Source: Mucilaginibacter sp. UR6-1
Lineage (GTDB): Bacteria > Bacteroidota > Bacteroidia > Sphingobacteriales > Sphingobacteriaceae
DNA: 64,000 nucleotides
NCBI RefSeq assembly: GCF_020880975.1
Contig: NZ_JAJIWP010000004.1
Location: 246,550-310,549, forward strand
Reading direction: 5' to 3'
Made by a program: the position numbers and the translations under genes. The number at the start of each line of letters is the position of its first letter. The first letter of the stretch is position 1. Shown in pieces: positions 16,430 to 25,391 of this stretch. The notes under the pieces were generated by a model. It ran no database searches. It was not told where the DNA came from and saw only the letters and a program-made list of their open reading frames with translations.

Positions 16430-16780
16430 TTACTTGATCAGCTTATTATCCGTATCAGGGAAAACCAGCACCGGCTCGTAGGCTTTAGCCTCTTCTCGCT
16501 CCATGTACGCATAGCTCATGATGATCACAATATCACCCACCTGGGCCAAGCGTGCTGTCGCGCCGTTAAGGCATACCGTACCGGTACCGCGTTCGCCACG
16601 TATAACATAGGTTTCAAAGCGTGCGCCGTTGTTGTTGTTCACTATCTGCACTTTCTCGTTGGCAATTATGTTTGCCGCATCCATCAAATCCTCATCAATG
16701 GTAATACTGCCCACATAGTTCAGCTCGGCCTGGGTGACCTTTACCCTGTGAATTTTGGATTTTAACACCTCAATTATCAT
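16430..16780 (-). CDS. panD: Aspartate 1-decarboxylase
   Basis: The 116-residue pro-enzyme decarboxylates aspartate to beta-alanine for pantothenate and CoA. It carries the self-cleavage site G24-S25 in Y-V-G-S-I-T; cleavage turns Ser25 into the pyruvoyl cofactor. Also typical are L-N-G-A-T-A-R-L and [10 protein letters not shown]. It lies upstream of panC on the same strand (83 bp gap), so the two pantothenate genes may be co-transcribed. A -7 box sits almost on the ATG. Confidence 0.96.
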   Translation of the reverse strand: MIIEVLKSKIHRVKVTQAELNYVGSITIDEDLMDAANIIANEKVQIVNNNNGARFETYVIRGERGTGTVCLNGATARLAQVGDIVIIMSYAYMEREEAKAYEPVLVFPDTDNKLIK

Positions 16781-16784
16781 GGCG

Positions 16785-16792
16785 CAAAGTTA
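16785..16792 (-). promoter_or_regulatory. Bacteroidota -7 box for panD
   Basis: On the minus strand the bases read TAACTTTG (TAnnTTTG), 4 bases before the panD ATG at 16780-16778. If used, the transcript is leaderless or nearly so. Confidence 0.5.
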
Positions 16793-16862
16793 GTAATTTG
16801 GTTTGGAGTAAATATTTAATAGTTAGCCCGGCAGTAATTATTTACAATGTATTGATGTTGCG

Positions 16863-17699
16863 CTAACGCAATATCATATTGTCTATCAGCCGTGTATTGC
16901 CAACCTTGGCTGCTACCAGTGCAACAACGCTTTTACTGTTTTGATCGGCAACATGTAAAGTAACACCATCAACTATCTCAAAATAATCAAGCTCAACACC
17001 CGGTTCCCTGTTAATAGCGGTTACGGCCTGCTCTTTCAGGGTAAATATATCGGCGGCGCCAAATTCATTTTTTACCTGTTGCAAGGTTCGCGACAGCACA
17101 AGCGCATGGCCGCGATCAGCAGGGGTAAGATGCACGTTGCGTGAGCTCATGGCCAGGCCATCGCTTTCGCGCTCAATAGGGCACATTACCAGTTTAACGG
17201 GCAGCTTAAGCAACTCAACCATGCGGTTTACTACCATAAACTGCTGATAATCCTTTTGCCCGAAAAATGCCTTATCAGGTTTAACAATATCAAACAACTT
17301 AAATACCACCTGGGTAACACCCTGGTAGTGCCCCGGCCTGAACGCGCCCTCAAGCAAATGCTCAAGCTCGCCAATCTCCAAATGCCATTGCTCATTACCG
17401 GCATACATTTCGTTAACGGGCGGGTTAAATAAAACATCACATCCGGCCTGTTCAAGCTTTTCTATATCAGCCTCGATAGGGCGCGGGTATTTTTCAAGGT
17501 CTTTAGGATCATTGAACTGGGTGGGGTTTACAAAAATACTGCAAACCACTATATCACATTCCTGCCTGGCACGCTCTATCAGCGTAATATGGCCCCGATG
17601 CAAAGCACCCATGGTAGGCACAAAGCCAATGGTAGCGCCGGTGCTGCGCTCGGCCTGTAAATACTGACTGAGCTGTTGTTTGGTGGTTAAACTTTTCAA
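16863..17699 (-). CDS. panC: Pantothenate synthetase
   Basis: The 278-residue enzyme joins pantoate and beta-alanine with ATP. It shows F-V-P-T-M-G-A-L-H-R-G-H (the HIGH-like nucleotidyl-transfer motif), F-V-N-P-T-Q-F, F-F-G-Q-K-D-Y-Q-Q, and M-S-S-R-N (KMSKS-like). Length is normal. It follows panD and is divergent from the GT5-like gene. panB is not in the window. A phylum-wide neighbourhood of panC with the next gene is familiar to me. Confidence 0.96.
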   Translation of the reverse strand: MKSLTTKQQLSQYLQAERSTGATIGFVPTMGALHRGHITLIERARQECDIVVCSIFVNPTQFNDPKDLEKYPRPIEADIEKLEQAGCDVLFNPPVNEMYAGNEQWHLEIGELEHLLEGAFRPGHYQGVTQVVFKLFDIVKPDKAFFGQKDYQQFMVVNRMVELLKLPVKLVMCPIERESDGLAMSSRNVHLTPADRGHALVLSRTLQQVKNEFGAADIFTLKEQAVTAINREPGVELDYFEIVDGVTLHVADQNSKSVVALVAAKVGNTRLIDNMILR

Positions 17700-17775
17700 T
17701 GCGTTAAAGTGCTTAAAAAATCCGGCGAAAATGAGTAATTAATTAAAAATATCCAAACTTATGTTGCGCAATTCA

Positions 17776-17805
17776 TTGATAGTTTATATAATATCCGTAT
17801 ATTTG
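17776..17805 (+). promoter_or_regulatory. Full Bacteroidota promoter before the GT5-like gene
   Basis: TTG at 17776-17778, a 19-bp spacer and TATATTTG at 17798-17805 match both the -33 and -7 elements. This is one of the best promoter matches in the window. The ATG is 54 bp further on. Confidence 0.65.
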
Positions 17806-17859
17806 TACTCTCAAAAATTTTTTTTGACGTGTTAACTTACTAAATACAAATTAATAGAG

Positions 17860-18684
17860 ATGGGTAAATCTAAGCTTTTGTTTATAGCTCATGAAATGTC
17901 ACCTTTCCTTGAACTCACAAAAATTTCTGAAATAGTACGTAATTTGCCACAGGCGATGCAGGACAAAGGTTACGAGATCCGTATCCTGATGCCACGTTTC
18001 GGCAATATCAATGAGCGCAGGAACCGACTACATGAAGTGATCCGTTTATCGGGCATGAACATCATTATTAATGACAACGACAATCCGCTGATCATTAAGG
18101 TGGCTTCAATACCTTCAGCACGTATGCAGGTATATTTTCTTGATAACGAAGAGTATTTTCAGCGGAAGCACGTATTTACCGACAAGGATGGCAAGTTTTA
18201 TGCCGACAACGATGAGCGCATGATCTTCTTTTGCAAGGGCGCGCTTGAAACCGTTAAAAAACTGGGCTGGGCGCCTGATATGATCCACTGCCACGGCTGG
18301 ATGAGCGCTTTAGTACCTGCTTACCTGAAAACTACTTACAAGGACGATCCAACCTTCAAAAACTCTAAATTGGTATACTCCATTTATGAGAAGGATTTTA
18401 CAGGCCAGCTTAATGATGATTTTGCACAAAAGGCAGTGATGAACGGCATGACCGATGCACACACCGAAGTGTATAAACCAGCTAACAGCTCAGCGCTTTA
18501 CGCAGGTGCCATACACTACTCGGACGGAATAGTGCTTGCAGCCGAAAATATTGATGAAGAAGTGTTAAATAGTGTTAAAAACAGCGGGAAACCGGTTTTA
18601 GATTATAATTCCACTTCGGATATGGAAAATTATTACAATTTTTACGACGAAATTGCCGATGAGGAATTGGCACAGGTTGTATAA
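17860..18684 (+). CDS. Glycogen/starch synthase-like protein, GT5 N-terminal domain only
   Basis: The 274-residue protein resembles only the N-terminal Rossmann half of GT5 glycogen/starch synthase: L-L-F-I-A-H-E-M-S-P, P-R-F-G-N-I-N-E-R, Y-F-L-D-N-E-E-Y-F, and H-C-H-G-W-M-S-A-L-V-P. Glycogen synthases have about 480 residues with a second, nucleotide-binding half. That half is absent here, and the N-terminal K-x-G-G-L motif for ADP-glucose is replaced by T-K-I-S-E. Catalysis as a glycosyltransferase is therefore unlikely. The gene stands divergent to panC and 23 bp before a DUF4270 lipoprotein, probably co-transcribed. Annotations in related genomes usually say glycogen/starch synthase. Confidence 0.8.
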   Translation: MGKSKLLFIAHEMSPFLELTKISEIVRNLPQAMQDKGYEIRILMPRFGNINERRNRLHEVIRLSGMNIIINDNDNPLIIKVASIPSARMQVYFLDNEEYFQRKHVFTDKDGKFYADNDERMIFFCKGALETVKKLGWAPDMIHCHGWMSALVPAYLKTTYKDDPTFKNSKLVYSIYEKDFTGQLNDDFAQKAVMNGMTDAHTEVYKPANSSALYAGAIHYSDGIVLAAENIDEEVLNSVKNSGKPVLDYNSTSDMENYYNFYDEIADEELAQVV

Positions 18685-18707
18685 AGTTGGATAAGACATT
18701 TTAACAT

Positions 18708-20075
18708 ATGAGATTTTTCAAATTAGACTTATTAACCCTGTTGATAAGTCTTTTTATTTTAAACAGTTGCAAAAACCCCGACGGTGTGGGTTTGGATATT
18801 GACGAGAACAACCAGATAAGCGGTACGCTTGTAGTTGATACCAACATAACGCTAAATACTGTAGCAGAGGATTCGGTTACCGTGTCAGACCTTGGCCGTT
18901 CAACGCTGGCTTATTTTAATGATGCCGAACTTGGCCTTACCGAGTCGGCATTGATTACTGATATTAACTTACCCGGAGGAACAGCTTATACCAAGCCTAC
19001 CGGTACTGTTACTGTTGACTCGGCTGTATTAGCACTAAAATATTCGCCAACAGGTTTTTATGGTGATTCACTTACTTCTACCTATAAACTGGACGTTTAT
19101 CAGTTAACAGACAAGCCGCAGGGCGTAACTTATTACAATAGCAAAAAATGGCAGTATGGCAGTACGGTATTGGGCACAAAAACTTTTTTGGCCCGTCCGC
19201 ATGATACCATCAAAATAACATCAGTTGTTGATGGCGGCCCAGATACAGCTATTAGGGTTGTGCCACAAATAAGGGTGCGGCTGAATAATCCCAGCCTGGT
19301 GGGTACCTGGCTAAATTCAACACAAGCCGCCGCATCAAACCTGGCATTTCAAAACCTTGTACGGGGTTTTTATATTAAGATTGACCCGGCGGGAACTACC
19401 GGCAATGGCGGTATAATTGCGCTTACAAGCGGCGATTCACTGCACGTTTACACACATGTTGTAGATGGCACAACTACAGATACTTCAGTAGTATCATTAC
19501 CTATAAGCCGATACATTAACGAAATTAAGCACACTTATAGTGACCAGGTAAAAGCCGCGCTTGCCAACACTACTACAAGCAATCAAACGGCATATTTACA
19601 AGGCATGGGTGGCTTACGTGTAAAGGTAAACTTTGATAAACTGACCGAAACGCTGCCAAAGGACATTATTATTAACCGTGCCGAACTGGTTATAGTGCCT
19701 AAAGCCGGTACCTTAACACCTTACGCGCCGCTGCCAAAACTTACCATGTATAAATCGGACCTGGCGAAACAGCGCACATATATTGAGGACATGATAAACG
19801 GCTCGGCAAACTTTAGCCTGCTGTTTGGCGGATACTACGCTATTCCGGTAAAAAACGAATACCGCTTTTTACTTACCGCTTATCTGCAAAACCTGATAAC
19901 CGGCAAGGTTAAGGATTATGGCACCTACATAGCTGCCGATAACGAGTCGCTTACCAGTACAAGCTCAGCACCTAACATTGGCGCTACGGCTTACCCAACC
20001 GCCCGAACGGTTTTATTAGGCAAGAACTCGCCTTACCGTGTTCAACTCAAGATAATTTATACCAGGATAAAATAA
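18708..20075 (+). CDS. DUF4270 lipoprotein
   Basis: The 455-residue protein has a lipoprotein signal with lipobox L-N-S-C (Cys about residue 21). After it comes the DUF4270 pattern: G-L-D-I-D, V-D-T-N-I-T-L, S-D-L-G-R-S-T-L-A-Y-F-N-D-A-E-L-G, and beta-rich repeats to the end with the closing R-V-Q-L-K-I-I-Y-T-R. Function is not established. It is a surface or periplasmic lipoprotein typical of this phylum, located next to the GT5-like gene as in relatives I recall. A terminator follows. Confidence 0.85.
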   Translation: MRFFKLDLLTLLISLFILNSCKNPDGVGLDIDENNQISGTLVVDTNITLNTVAEDSVTVSDLGRSTLAYFNDAELGLTESALITDINLPGGTAYTKPTGTVTVDSAVLALKYSPTGFYGDSLTSTYKLDVYQLTDKPQGVTYYNSKKWQYGSTVLGTKTFLARPHDTIKITSVVDGGPDTAIRVVPQIRVRLNNPSLVGTWLNSTQAAASNLAFQNLVRGFYIKIDPAGTTGNGGIIALTSGDSLHVYTHVVDGTTTDTSVVSLPISRYINEIKHTYSDQVKAALANTTTSNQTAYLQGMGGLRVKVNFDKLTETLPKDIIINRAELVIVPKAGTLTPYAPLPKLTMYKSDLAKQRTYIEDMINGSANFSLLFGGYYAIPVKNEYRFLLTAYLQNLITGKVKDYGTYIAADNESLTSTSSAPNIGATAYPTARTVLLGKNSPYRVQLKIIYTRIK

Positions 20076-20077
20076 TT

Positions 20078-20104
20078 AAAGCCCGCTTAAAGCGGGCTTT
20101 TTTG
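20078..20104 (+). terminator. Rho-independent terminator after the DUF4270 gene
   Basis: Perfect 10-bp arms AAAGCCCGCT and AGCGGGCTTT with a 3-base loop, followed by TTTTG. Confidence 0.9.
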
Positions 20105-20129
20105 TTGCAATTAATTTCACTCGGTTGCG

Positions 20130-20157
20130 TTGTTTGTGTTAAAGCTGATTACATTTG
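20130..20157 (+). promoter_or_regulatory. Bacteroidota promoter of glmS
   Basis: TTG 20130-20132, a 17-bp spacer and TACATTTG 20150-20157. The start codon is 35 bp downstream. There is no glmS ribozyme, as expected outside the Firmicutes. Confidence 0.6.
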
Positions 20158-20191
20158 CAGCAATCATCTATAAACAAATAACCTAAAATCA

Positions 20192-22027
20192 ATGTGCGGA
20201 ATAGTTGGATATATTGGCCATCGTGATGCCTATCCCATCATCATAAAAGGCCTGCATCGCCTGGAGTACCGCGGGTACGACAGCGCCGGTATATCATTAT
20301 ATAACGATGGCTTAAAAGTTTACAAAAAGTCAGGCAAGGTAAGTGCCCTTGAAAATTTTGCCAAAGACCTGCCCGTTGCCGGCACCATAGGTATGGGCCA
20401 TACCCGCTGGGCCACACACGGCGCGCCAAGCGACCGCAACTCGCACCCGCATGCTTCAAATAACCGCAAGCTTACCATCATCCATAACGGCATTATTGAA
20501 AACTATGCCACCATTAAGGAAACCCTGCTTGCCAAAGGCCACGTATTTAAGAGTGATACGGATACCGAGGTACTGATTCATTTAGTAGAGGATATTGCCA
20601 CCGCTACCGGCATCGACCTGAAAGAGGCGGTACGCATTGCCCTTAATAAGGTAGTTGGCGCTTATGCTATTGTTATAATGAGCGAGGATGACCCTAACCT
20701 GCTGATCGCGGCACGCAAGGGCAGCCCTATGGTAATTGGCGTGGGCGAAGGTGAGTATTTTATAGCATCGGATGCGACGCCTATTGTGGAGTACACCAAG
20801 AACGTGATCTATCTTAACGATAACGAGATAGCCTATATCACCCGCGAAGAACTACTGATCAAGAACATCGATAACACTATACAAATACCCTATATACAAG
20901 AGCTCGACCTAAAGCTGGATATGCTTGAGAAAGGCGGCTACGATCACTTTATGCTTAAAGAGATCTATGAGCAGCCACGATCCATACGTGATTGCCTGCG
21001 CGGGCGTATTTACCCGCAGCAGGGCAAGGTACAGCTTGGCGGTATAAAGGAATACGCGGAGAAGCTCAGAAACCTCGACCGTATCATCATCGTAGCTTGT
21101 GGTACATCATGGCATGCCGGGTTAGTAGGCGAATATTTGATCGAAGAATACGCCCGCGTGCCGGTTGAAGTTGAATATGCTTCGGAATTCAGATACCGTA
21201 ATCCAATAATTACTGAAAAAGACCTGGTGATAGCCATATCACAATCCGGCGAAACGGCTGATACTATGGCAGCCCTCGAGCTGGCAAAAGAAAAAGGCGC
21301 TACTATATTCGGTGTATGTAATGTGGTAGGCGCGTCCATCCCCCGCATTACTCATGCCGGGGTGTATACCCATGCAGGCCCCGAAATTGGTGTGGCCTCA
21401 ACCAAAGCCTTTACCTCGCAGGTAACGGTGTTAACGCTCATTGCTTTTTACATTGCCCAGCAACGCGGCACCATAACTCAAAGCAAACTCATAGAATACC
21501 TTACAGAGCTTGACGGCATACCGGCACTTGTAGAAAAATCGCTAAAAACCAATGACAGGGTAAAAGAGATAGCCGAAAAATTTAAGGACAGTCGTAATTG
21601 CCTCTTCCTGGGCAGAGGCAGCTCATTCCCGGTAGCCTTAGAGGGCGCTTTAAAGCTTAAAGAAATTTCATATATACATGCCGAAGGTTACCCGGCTGCT
21701 GAAATGAAACACGGCCCTATCGCGCTTATAGATGCCGAGATGCCGGTAGTTTTCATAGCCACCAAACATTCATCATATGAAAAGGTGATCAGCAACATAC
21801 AGGAAGTTAAAGCCCGGGGCGGGCGTGTAATTGCTATTGTTACCGAGGGTGATACTGATGTAAAGGAAATGGCCGACTACGTGATTGAAATACCACAAAC
21901 CGGCGAAGCATTTGTACCGCTGCTGGCTACCATACCACTGCAGTTACTATCGTACCATATTGCGGTAATGCGTGGGTGCAATGTGGATCAGCCACGTAAC
22001 CTGGCTAAATCGGTAACGGTAGAATAA
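20192..22027 (+). CDS. glmS: Glutamine--fructose-6-phosphate aminotransferase (isomerizing)
   Basis: The 611-residue enzyme makes glucosamine-6-phosphate from fructose-6-phosphate and glutamine, the entry to cell-wall amino sugars. It begins MCGIVGYIG, so Cys2 becomes the N-terminal nucleophile of the glutaminase domain (about 1-240, with G-H-T-R-W-A-T-H-G). Two SIS sugar isomerase domains follow, with C-G-T-S-W-H-A-G and S-Q-S-G-E-T-A-D-T near residues 305-355. The tail P-R-N-L-A-K-S-V-T-V-E is the family signature. Length is standard. It is a single gene between two terminators. Confidence 0.97.
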   Translation: MCGIVGYIGHRDAYPIIIKGLHRLEYRGYDSAGISLYNDGLKVYKKSGKVSALENFAKDLPVAGTIGMGHTRWATHGAPSDRNSHPHASNNRKLTIIHNGIIENYATIKETLLAKGHVFKSDTDTEVLIHLVEDIATATGIDLKEAVRIALNKVVGAYAIVIMSEDDPNLLIAARKGSPMVIGVGEGEYFIASDATPIVEYTKNVIYLNDNEIAYITREELLIKNIDNTIQIPYIQELDLKLDMLEKGGYDHFMLKEIYEQPRSIRDCLRGRIYPQQGKVQLGGIKEYAEKLRNLDRIIIVACGTSWHAGLVGEYLIEEYARVPVEVEYASEFRYRNPIITEKDLVIAISQSGETADTMAALELAKEKGATIFGVCNVVGASIPRITHAGVYTHAGPEIGVASTKAFTSQVTVLTLIAFYIAQQRGTITQSKLIEYLTELDGIPALVEKSLKTNDRVKEIAEKFKDSRNCLFLGRGSSFPVALEGALKLKEISYIHAEGYPAAEMKHGPIALIDAEMPVVFIATKHSSYEKVISNIQEVKARGGRVIAIVTEGDTDVKEMADYVIEIPQTGEAFVPLLATIPLQLLSYHIAVMRGCNVDQPRNLAKSVTVE

Positions 22028-22047
22028 CTGCTGATTTTGAGGATATT

Positions 22048-22086
22048 AAAAAGGCTCGTAGCTTCAGGCAACGAGCCTTTTTATTT
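22048..22086 (+). terminator. Rho-independent terminator after glmS
   Basis: 12-bp perfect arms AAAAAGGCTCGT (22048-22059) and ACGAGCCTTTTT (22071-22082), then more T. Confidence 0.9.
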
Positions 22087-22133
22087 ATTAATTTCACCAT
22101 ACAAAATTCAATAGAATAAATCGATGTTTATTA

Positions 22134-22141
22134 TAAATTTG
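22134..22141 (+). promoter_or_regulatory. Bacteroidota -7 box for oxyR
   Basis: TAAATTTG, followed by C, lies 19 bp before the oxyR ATG. No clear -33 box is seen. Confidence 0.5.
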
Positions 22142-22160
22142 CATCAATAAAATCTATACA

Positions 22161-23096
22161 ATGACCATTACACAGTTAGAATACATAGTAGCCGTTGATA
22201 CTTACCGCAGCTTTGTTACCGCTGCCGAAAAATGTTTTGTAACCCAGCCCACCCTGAGCATGCAGGTACAAAAGCTGGAAGATACCCTGGGCGTTAAGCT
22301 GTTTGACCGCACAAAACAACCTGTTATCCCTACTGAAATAGGTATCGAAGTAATTACACAGGCACGTGTATTATTAGGCGAAAGTGAAAAGATAAAGGAA
22401 ATTATTAGCGACAGGCAAAAGGAACTTTCGGGCGAGCTGAAGATCGGCATCATACCTACTATATCACCCTATATATTGCCCAAGATAATCACCAGCTTTA
22501 TTGAAAAATATCCGCAGGTAAAACTGGTGGTGTGGGAGCAAACTACCGAGCAGATCATCCAGCAGTTAAAAATGGGCATGCTTGATTGCGGTATACTATC
22601 TACCCCGCTGCATGAGGGTAACCTGATAGAGATACCCGTTTTTTACGAAAACTTTGTGGCCTACGTATCGCGAAACAGCAACCTGTTTAAAAAGAAAAGC
22701 ATACAGCCCGATGATATTGATGTTGAGGAGATATGGGTGCTTAACGAGGGGCATTGCATGCGCGAGCAGGTATTGAATATTTGCCAGCGCCGTAAAAGCA
22801 CACGCGGCTTTCAGCATTTTGAATATAATACAGGCAGTGTTGAAACACTTAAACGCATGGTTGACCAAAACAACGGCGCAACCATTTTACCTGAACTTGC
22901 CCTTGCCGACCTGACCGAAAAGCAACTGGACAGGGTACGCTACTTTAAATCGCCGGAACCGGCGCGCGAGGTAAGCATTGTTATGCAGCGCAACTTTTTA
23001 AAGCGCCGTATGATAGAAGCTCTGAAAAATGAGATCCTCGAGTTTATCCCTAAAAGATTGAAAACCAAGAAAAAGAAAGAGATAATGGATATTTAG
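22161..23096 (+). CDS. oxyR: Peroxide-sensing LysR-type regulator OxyR
   Basis: The 311-residue protein has the LysR winged helix-turn-helix at 1-60 (F-V-T-A-A-E-K-C-F-V-T-Q-P-T-L-S) and the periplasmic-binding-like sensor from about 90. The redox Cys pair falls exactly at C199 and C208 in G-H-C-M-R-E-Q-V-L-N-I-C, the same positions and spacing as E. coli OxyR, whose disulfide activates antioxidant genes. This makes OxyR much more likely than another LysR member. The C-terminal tail is Lys-rich. No catalase or ahpC lies next to it. A repeat element follows the stop, and the next genes are convergent. Confidence 0.9.
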   Translation: MTITQLEYIVAVDTYRSFVTAAEKCFVTQPTLSMQVQKLEDTLGVKLFDRTKQPVIPTEIGIEVITQARVLLGESEKIKEIISDRQKELSGELKIGIIPTISPYILPKIITSFIEKYPQVKLVVWEQTTEQIIQQLKMGMLDCGILSTPLHEGNLIEIPVFYENFVAYVSRNSNLFKKKSIQPDDIDVEEIWVLNEGHCMREQVLNICQRRKSTRGFQHFEYNTGSVETLKRMVDQNNGATILPELALADLTEKQLDRVRYFKSPEPAREVSIVMQRNFLKRRMIEALKNEILEFIPKRLKTKKKKEIMDI

Positions 23097-23216
23097 TGAT
23101 TGGTAGTTGGAGGTTGGTGATTGGTAAATAATCAATCATTGTTCTCAAAAACTAATCACTAATCTCTGATTACTAATCTCTGACTACTAATCTCCAATCA
23201 TCAACCTTTAATCACT
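23097..23216. repeat. Intergenic element of 7-bp units, mirrored
   Basis: Left part: units such as GTGATTG, GTAGTTG, GAGGTTG, GTGATTG. Right part: ACTAATC repeated, with TCTGATT, TCTGACT, TCCAATC and ATCAACC variants. The right-hand units are reverse complements of GATTAGT, so the two parts can fold on each other. The element fills the gap between two convergent genes. Confidence 0.7.
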
Positions 23217-24222
23217 ATCCAACTATCTCCACCTCAGTAACCGGATGCCCGGTGCAGGTAAGGATCCAGCCTGCGGCTATATCCTCGGGGGTGAGCACAT
23301 CGTTACGCGCCATTTCAACCTTGCCGCTTTTGCAAATTACCGCACATGCCGAACATACACCTGCCCGGCAACTGTAGGATAGCCTGATACCATTTTGCAG
23401 TGCTGCCTGTAGTATGGATTGATTTTCACCGGCAATTATATCAAAGTGTTCGCCATTATACGTAATGCCTATCTTTTGCGGCGGGTAGTTAAGCGCGGCC
23501 GGTGTTACAGCAACGGTATCTATTACAAAATTCTCTTTACGAATGCGTTGCGGCTCAATACCCATATATAACAAAGTAAGCCTCAACATACGCATATAAG
23601 CAAAGGGCCCGCACAAATAAAAATCGGCATTGGGCAGGCCATTTGGTGTATGCTGCCTAACCAGTTTCTCGGCCGTAATATTGTTAAGGCGATTAGCGTC
23701 ACTACTTAGCAGGTGTATTACTTTCAACCTTTCGGGATGGCTTTTGGCTAAGCTGTCAAGCTGCCATTTAAATATTATTGATAACTCATCAAGGCTACTA
23801 TAGATAAGAACTATATTACTATCACCAGGCCGTGCAAGTATATATTTAAGCTGCGAAAACACCGGTGTAATACCACTGCCGGCAGCAAACATGATGATGT
23901 CCTTTTTTTCCTCCGCGTGGCTGATCACAAAGCGACCGGCTGGCTCAACCGCGTTTAAAACATCGCCCACCTTTACTTTACTGAACATAAAGCGGGATAT
24001 TTCACCATTGGGGATACGCTTTATAGTGATTGCAAGCAGTTCCTCCCCGGGTGATGAACTCAGCGAATATGAGCGGCGTATTTCTTCATTATGATGATCA
24101 AACACCAGCGTAATGAATTGCCCTGCCTTGTAGCTTACCTTTTGCCCGGATACATTGCTCAGGTAAAAGGTAGAGGTATCGGCTGTTTCGCGTTCTATTT
24201 TTTCGACCCGTAATTGCAGCAT
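23215..24222 (-). CDS. FNR-type reductase with C-terminal 2Fe-2S ferredoxin domain (PaaE-like)
   Basis: The 335-residue electron transfer protein has an FAD domain (R-R-S-Y-S-L-S-S at about 49-56), an NAD(P) domain (A-A-G-S-G-I-T-P) and a plant-type [2Fe-2S] domain with C-R-A-G-V-C-S-A-C and a last Cys in I-L-T-C. This is the order of PaaE, the reductase of phenylacetyl-CoA epoxidase, and of HCP/monooxygenase reductases. No epoxidase or oxygenase genes are nearby, so PaaE itself is not proven. The ATG overlaps the stop of the upstream MDR oxidoreductase gene in TGATG, so they are translationally coupled. Confidence 0.88.
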   Translation of the reverse strand: MLQLRVEKIERETADTSTFYLSNVSGQKVSYKAGQFITLVFDHHNEEIRRSYSLSSSPGEELLAITIKRIPNGEISRFMFSKVKVGDVLNAVEPAGRFVISHAEEKKDIIMFAAGSGITPVFSQLKYILARPGDSNIVLIYSSLDELSIIFKWQLDSLAKSHPERLKVIHLLSSDANRLNNITAEKLVRQHTPNGLPNADFYLCGPFAYMRMLRLTLLYMGIEPQRIRKENFVIDTVAVTPAALNYPPQKIGITYNGEHFDIIAGENQSILQAALQNGIRLSYSCRAGVCSACAVICKSGKVEMARNDVLTPEDIAAGWILTCTGHPVTEVEIVG

Positions 24223-25226
24223 CAGCCAATAGTTAATACCAACTTACCAAACTGACTTGAATCATCCATTCGCCTGACTGCTTTTTCGGCATCAGCTAAT
24301 GAGAATACCTCATCAATAACGGGCTCAATTTTATGCTCCTCAATAAATTGCAGCATCTGCTTAAATTCCGCTGGAGAACCCAGGGTAGTACCCAATATGC
24401 TGATATGGTTCCAGAATATTTTGCGCCCGTTCAATTCAGGAATACTCCCCGCTGTGCCGCCAAAAAACACGATGCGGCCAGCAGCCTTGCAAATGTCTAT
24501 CAGCTTTTCAAACCCTTTGCCTAAGGCACTGTCAATTATAACATCAAAACCACCTCCGGATAGCTGCTGCAATTGTTCGGCCCAATCCTGCGCCTTATAA
24601 TTAACACCTGCCGATGCACCAAGTTGCCTTGCCCGCTCTATTTTCTCGGCCGAGCCGGAGGTAACAAATACCTGGCAACCCGCGGCTACGGCATATTGCA
24701 GGGCAAAAGCACCTGTACCACCGCCAACGCCGGTTATCAATACCTTATCTCCTTTTTTTGCCTGGCCTTTGGTAAACAAAGCCCTGTATGTGGTTAAGCC
24801 TGCAACAGGTAATGTAGCGGTTTGCTCCCAGTTTAAATGGGCAGGTTTAGCTTGCAGATTAGCTAAGGGCACGGTAATATATTCGGCAAATGTACCCTGA
24901 TTGGGCGGCAGGCCGATGATGTTAAAATCCTTTGATTGATGCGCTGTGCTATCTCCCCAGCCATGTGCCGGATAGATAACCACCTCCCTGCCTATCCAGC
25001 CGCTACCGGCATCGCTGCCTGCTTCAACAACTACACCTGCACCATCAGAGCCGATGACGGAAGGGTAGGCTATCCCAGCGTATTTGCCCTGCGTTATCCA
25101 CCAGTCGCGGCGGTTTAATGATGCCGCCTTTAGCTGCACTAATACTTCGCCCGGTTGCGGTACGGGTTTATCAATGTCTTTTATGGTTAATGGCTGGTTC
25201 AGCCCTTCTAATACAATAGCTTTCAT
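24222..25226 (-). CDS. MDR family zinc-free alcohol dehydrogenase / quinone oxidoreductase
   Basis: The 334-residue protein has the GroES-like N-domain (M-K-A-I-V-L-E-G, S-L-N-R-R-D-W, P-S-V-I-G-S-D-G-A-G-V-V) and a Rossmann fold with V-L-I-T-G-V-G-G-G-T-G-A-F-A near residue 160. The Cys and His set for the catalytic and structural zinc is not present, which fits the quinone oxidoreductase or YogA-like branch. It probably reduces an alpha,beta-unsaturated carbonyl or quinone with NADPH. It is the first gene of a two-gene unit with the flavin/2Fe-2S reductase, divergent from the LytS kinase gene. Confidence 0.85.
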   Translation of the reverse strand: MKAIVLEGLNQPLTIKDIDKPVPQPGEVLVQLKAASLNRRDWWITQGKYAGIAYPSVIGSDGAGVVVEAGSDAGSGWIGREVVIYPAHGWGDSTAHQSKDFNIIGLPPNQGTFAEYITVPLANLQAKPAHLNWEQTATLPVAGLTTYRALFTKGQAKKGDKVLITGVGGGTGAFALQYAVAAGCQVFVTSGSAEKIERARQLGASAGVNYKAQDWAEQLQQLSGGGFDVIIDSALGKGFEKLIDICKAAGRIVFFGGTAGSIPELNGRKIFWNHISILGTTLGSPAEFKQMLQFIEEHKIEPVIDEVFSLADAEKAVRRMDDSSQFGKLVLTIG

Positions 25227-25391
25227 AAAATATAAATAAAGTGAATTTATGCTAATCTGTTTTTTTATAAATAAAAACTTACATTTTTAAGCAATATGAT
25301 CCGTTCGTCACATATTTAAAGGTGCTCATCACATTTATCAAAATCAAAGTAAGGGCATGTTTAATATTGTGAAGATCAAACTCAAAACCAC

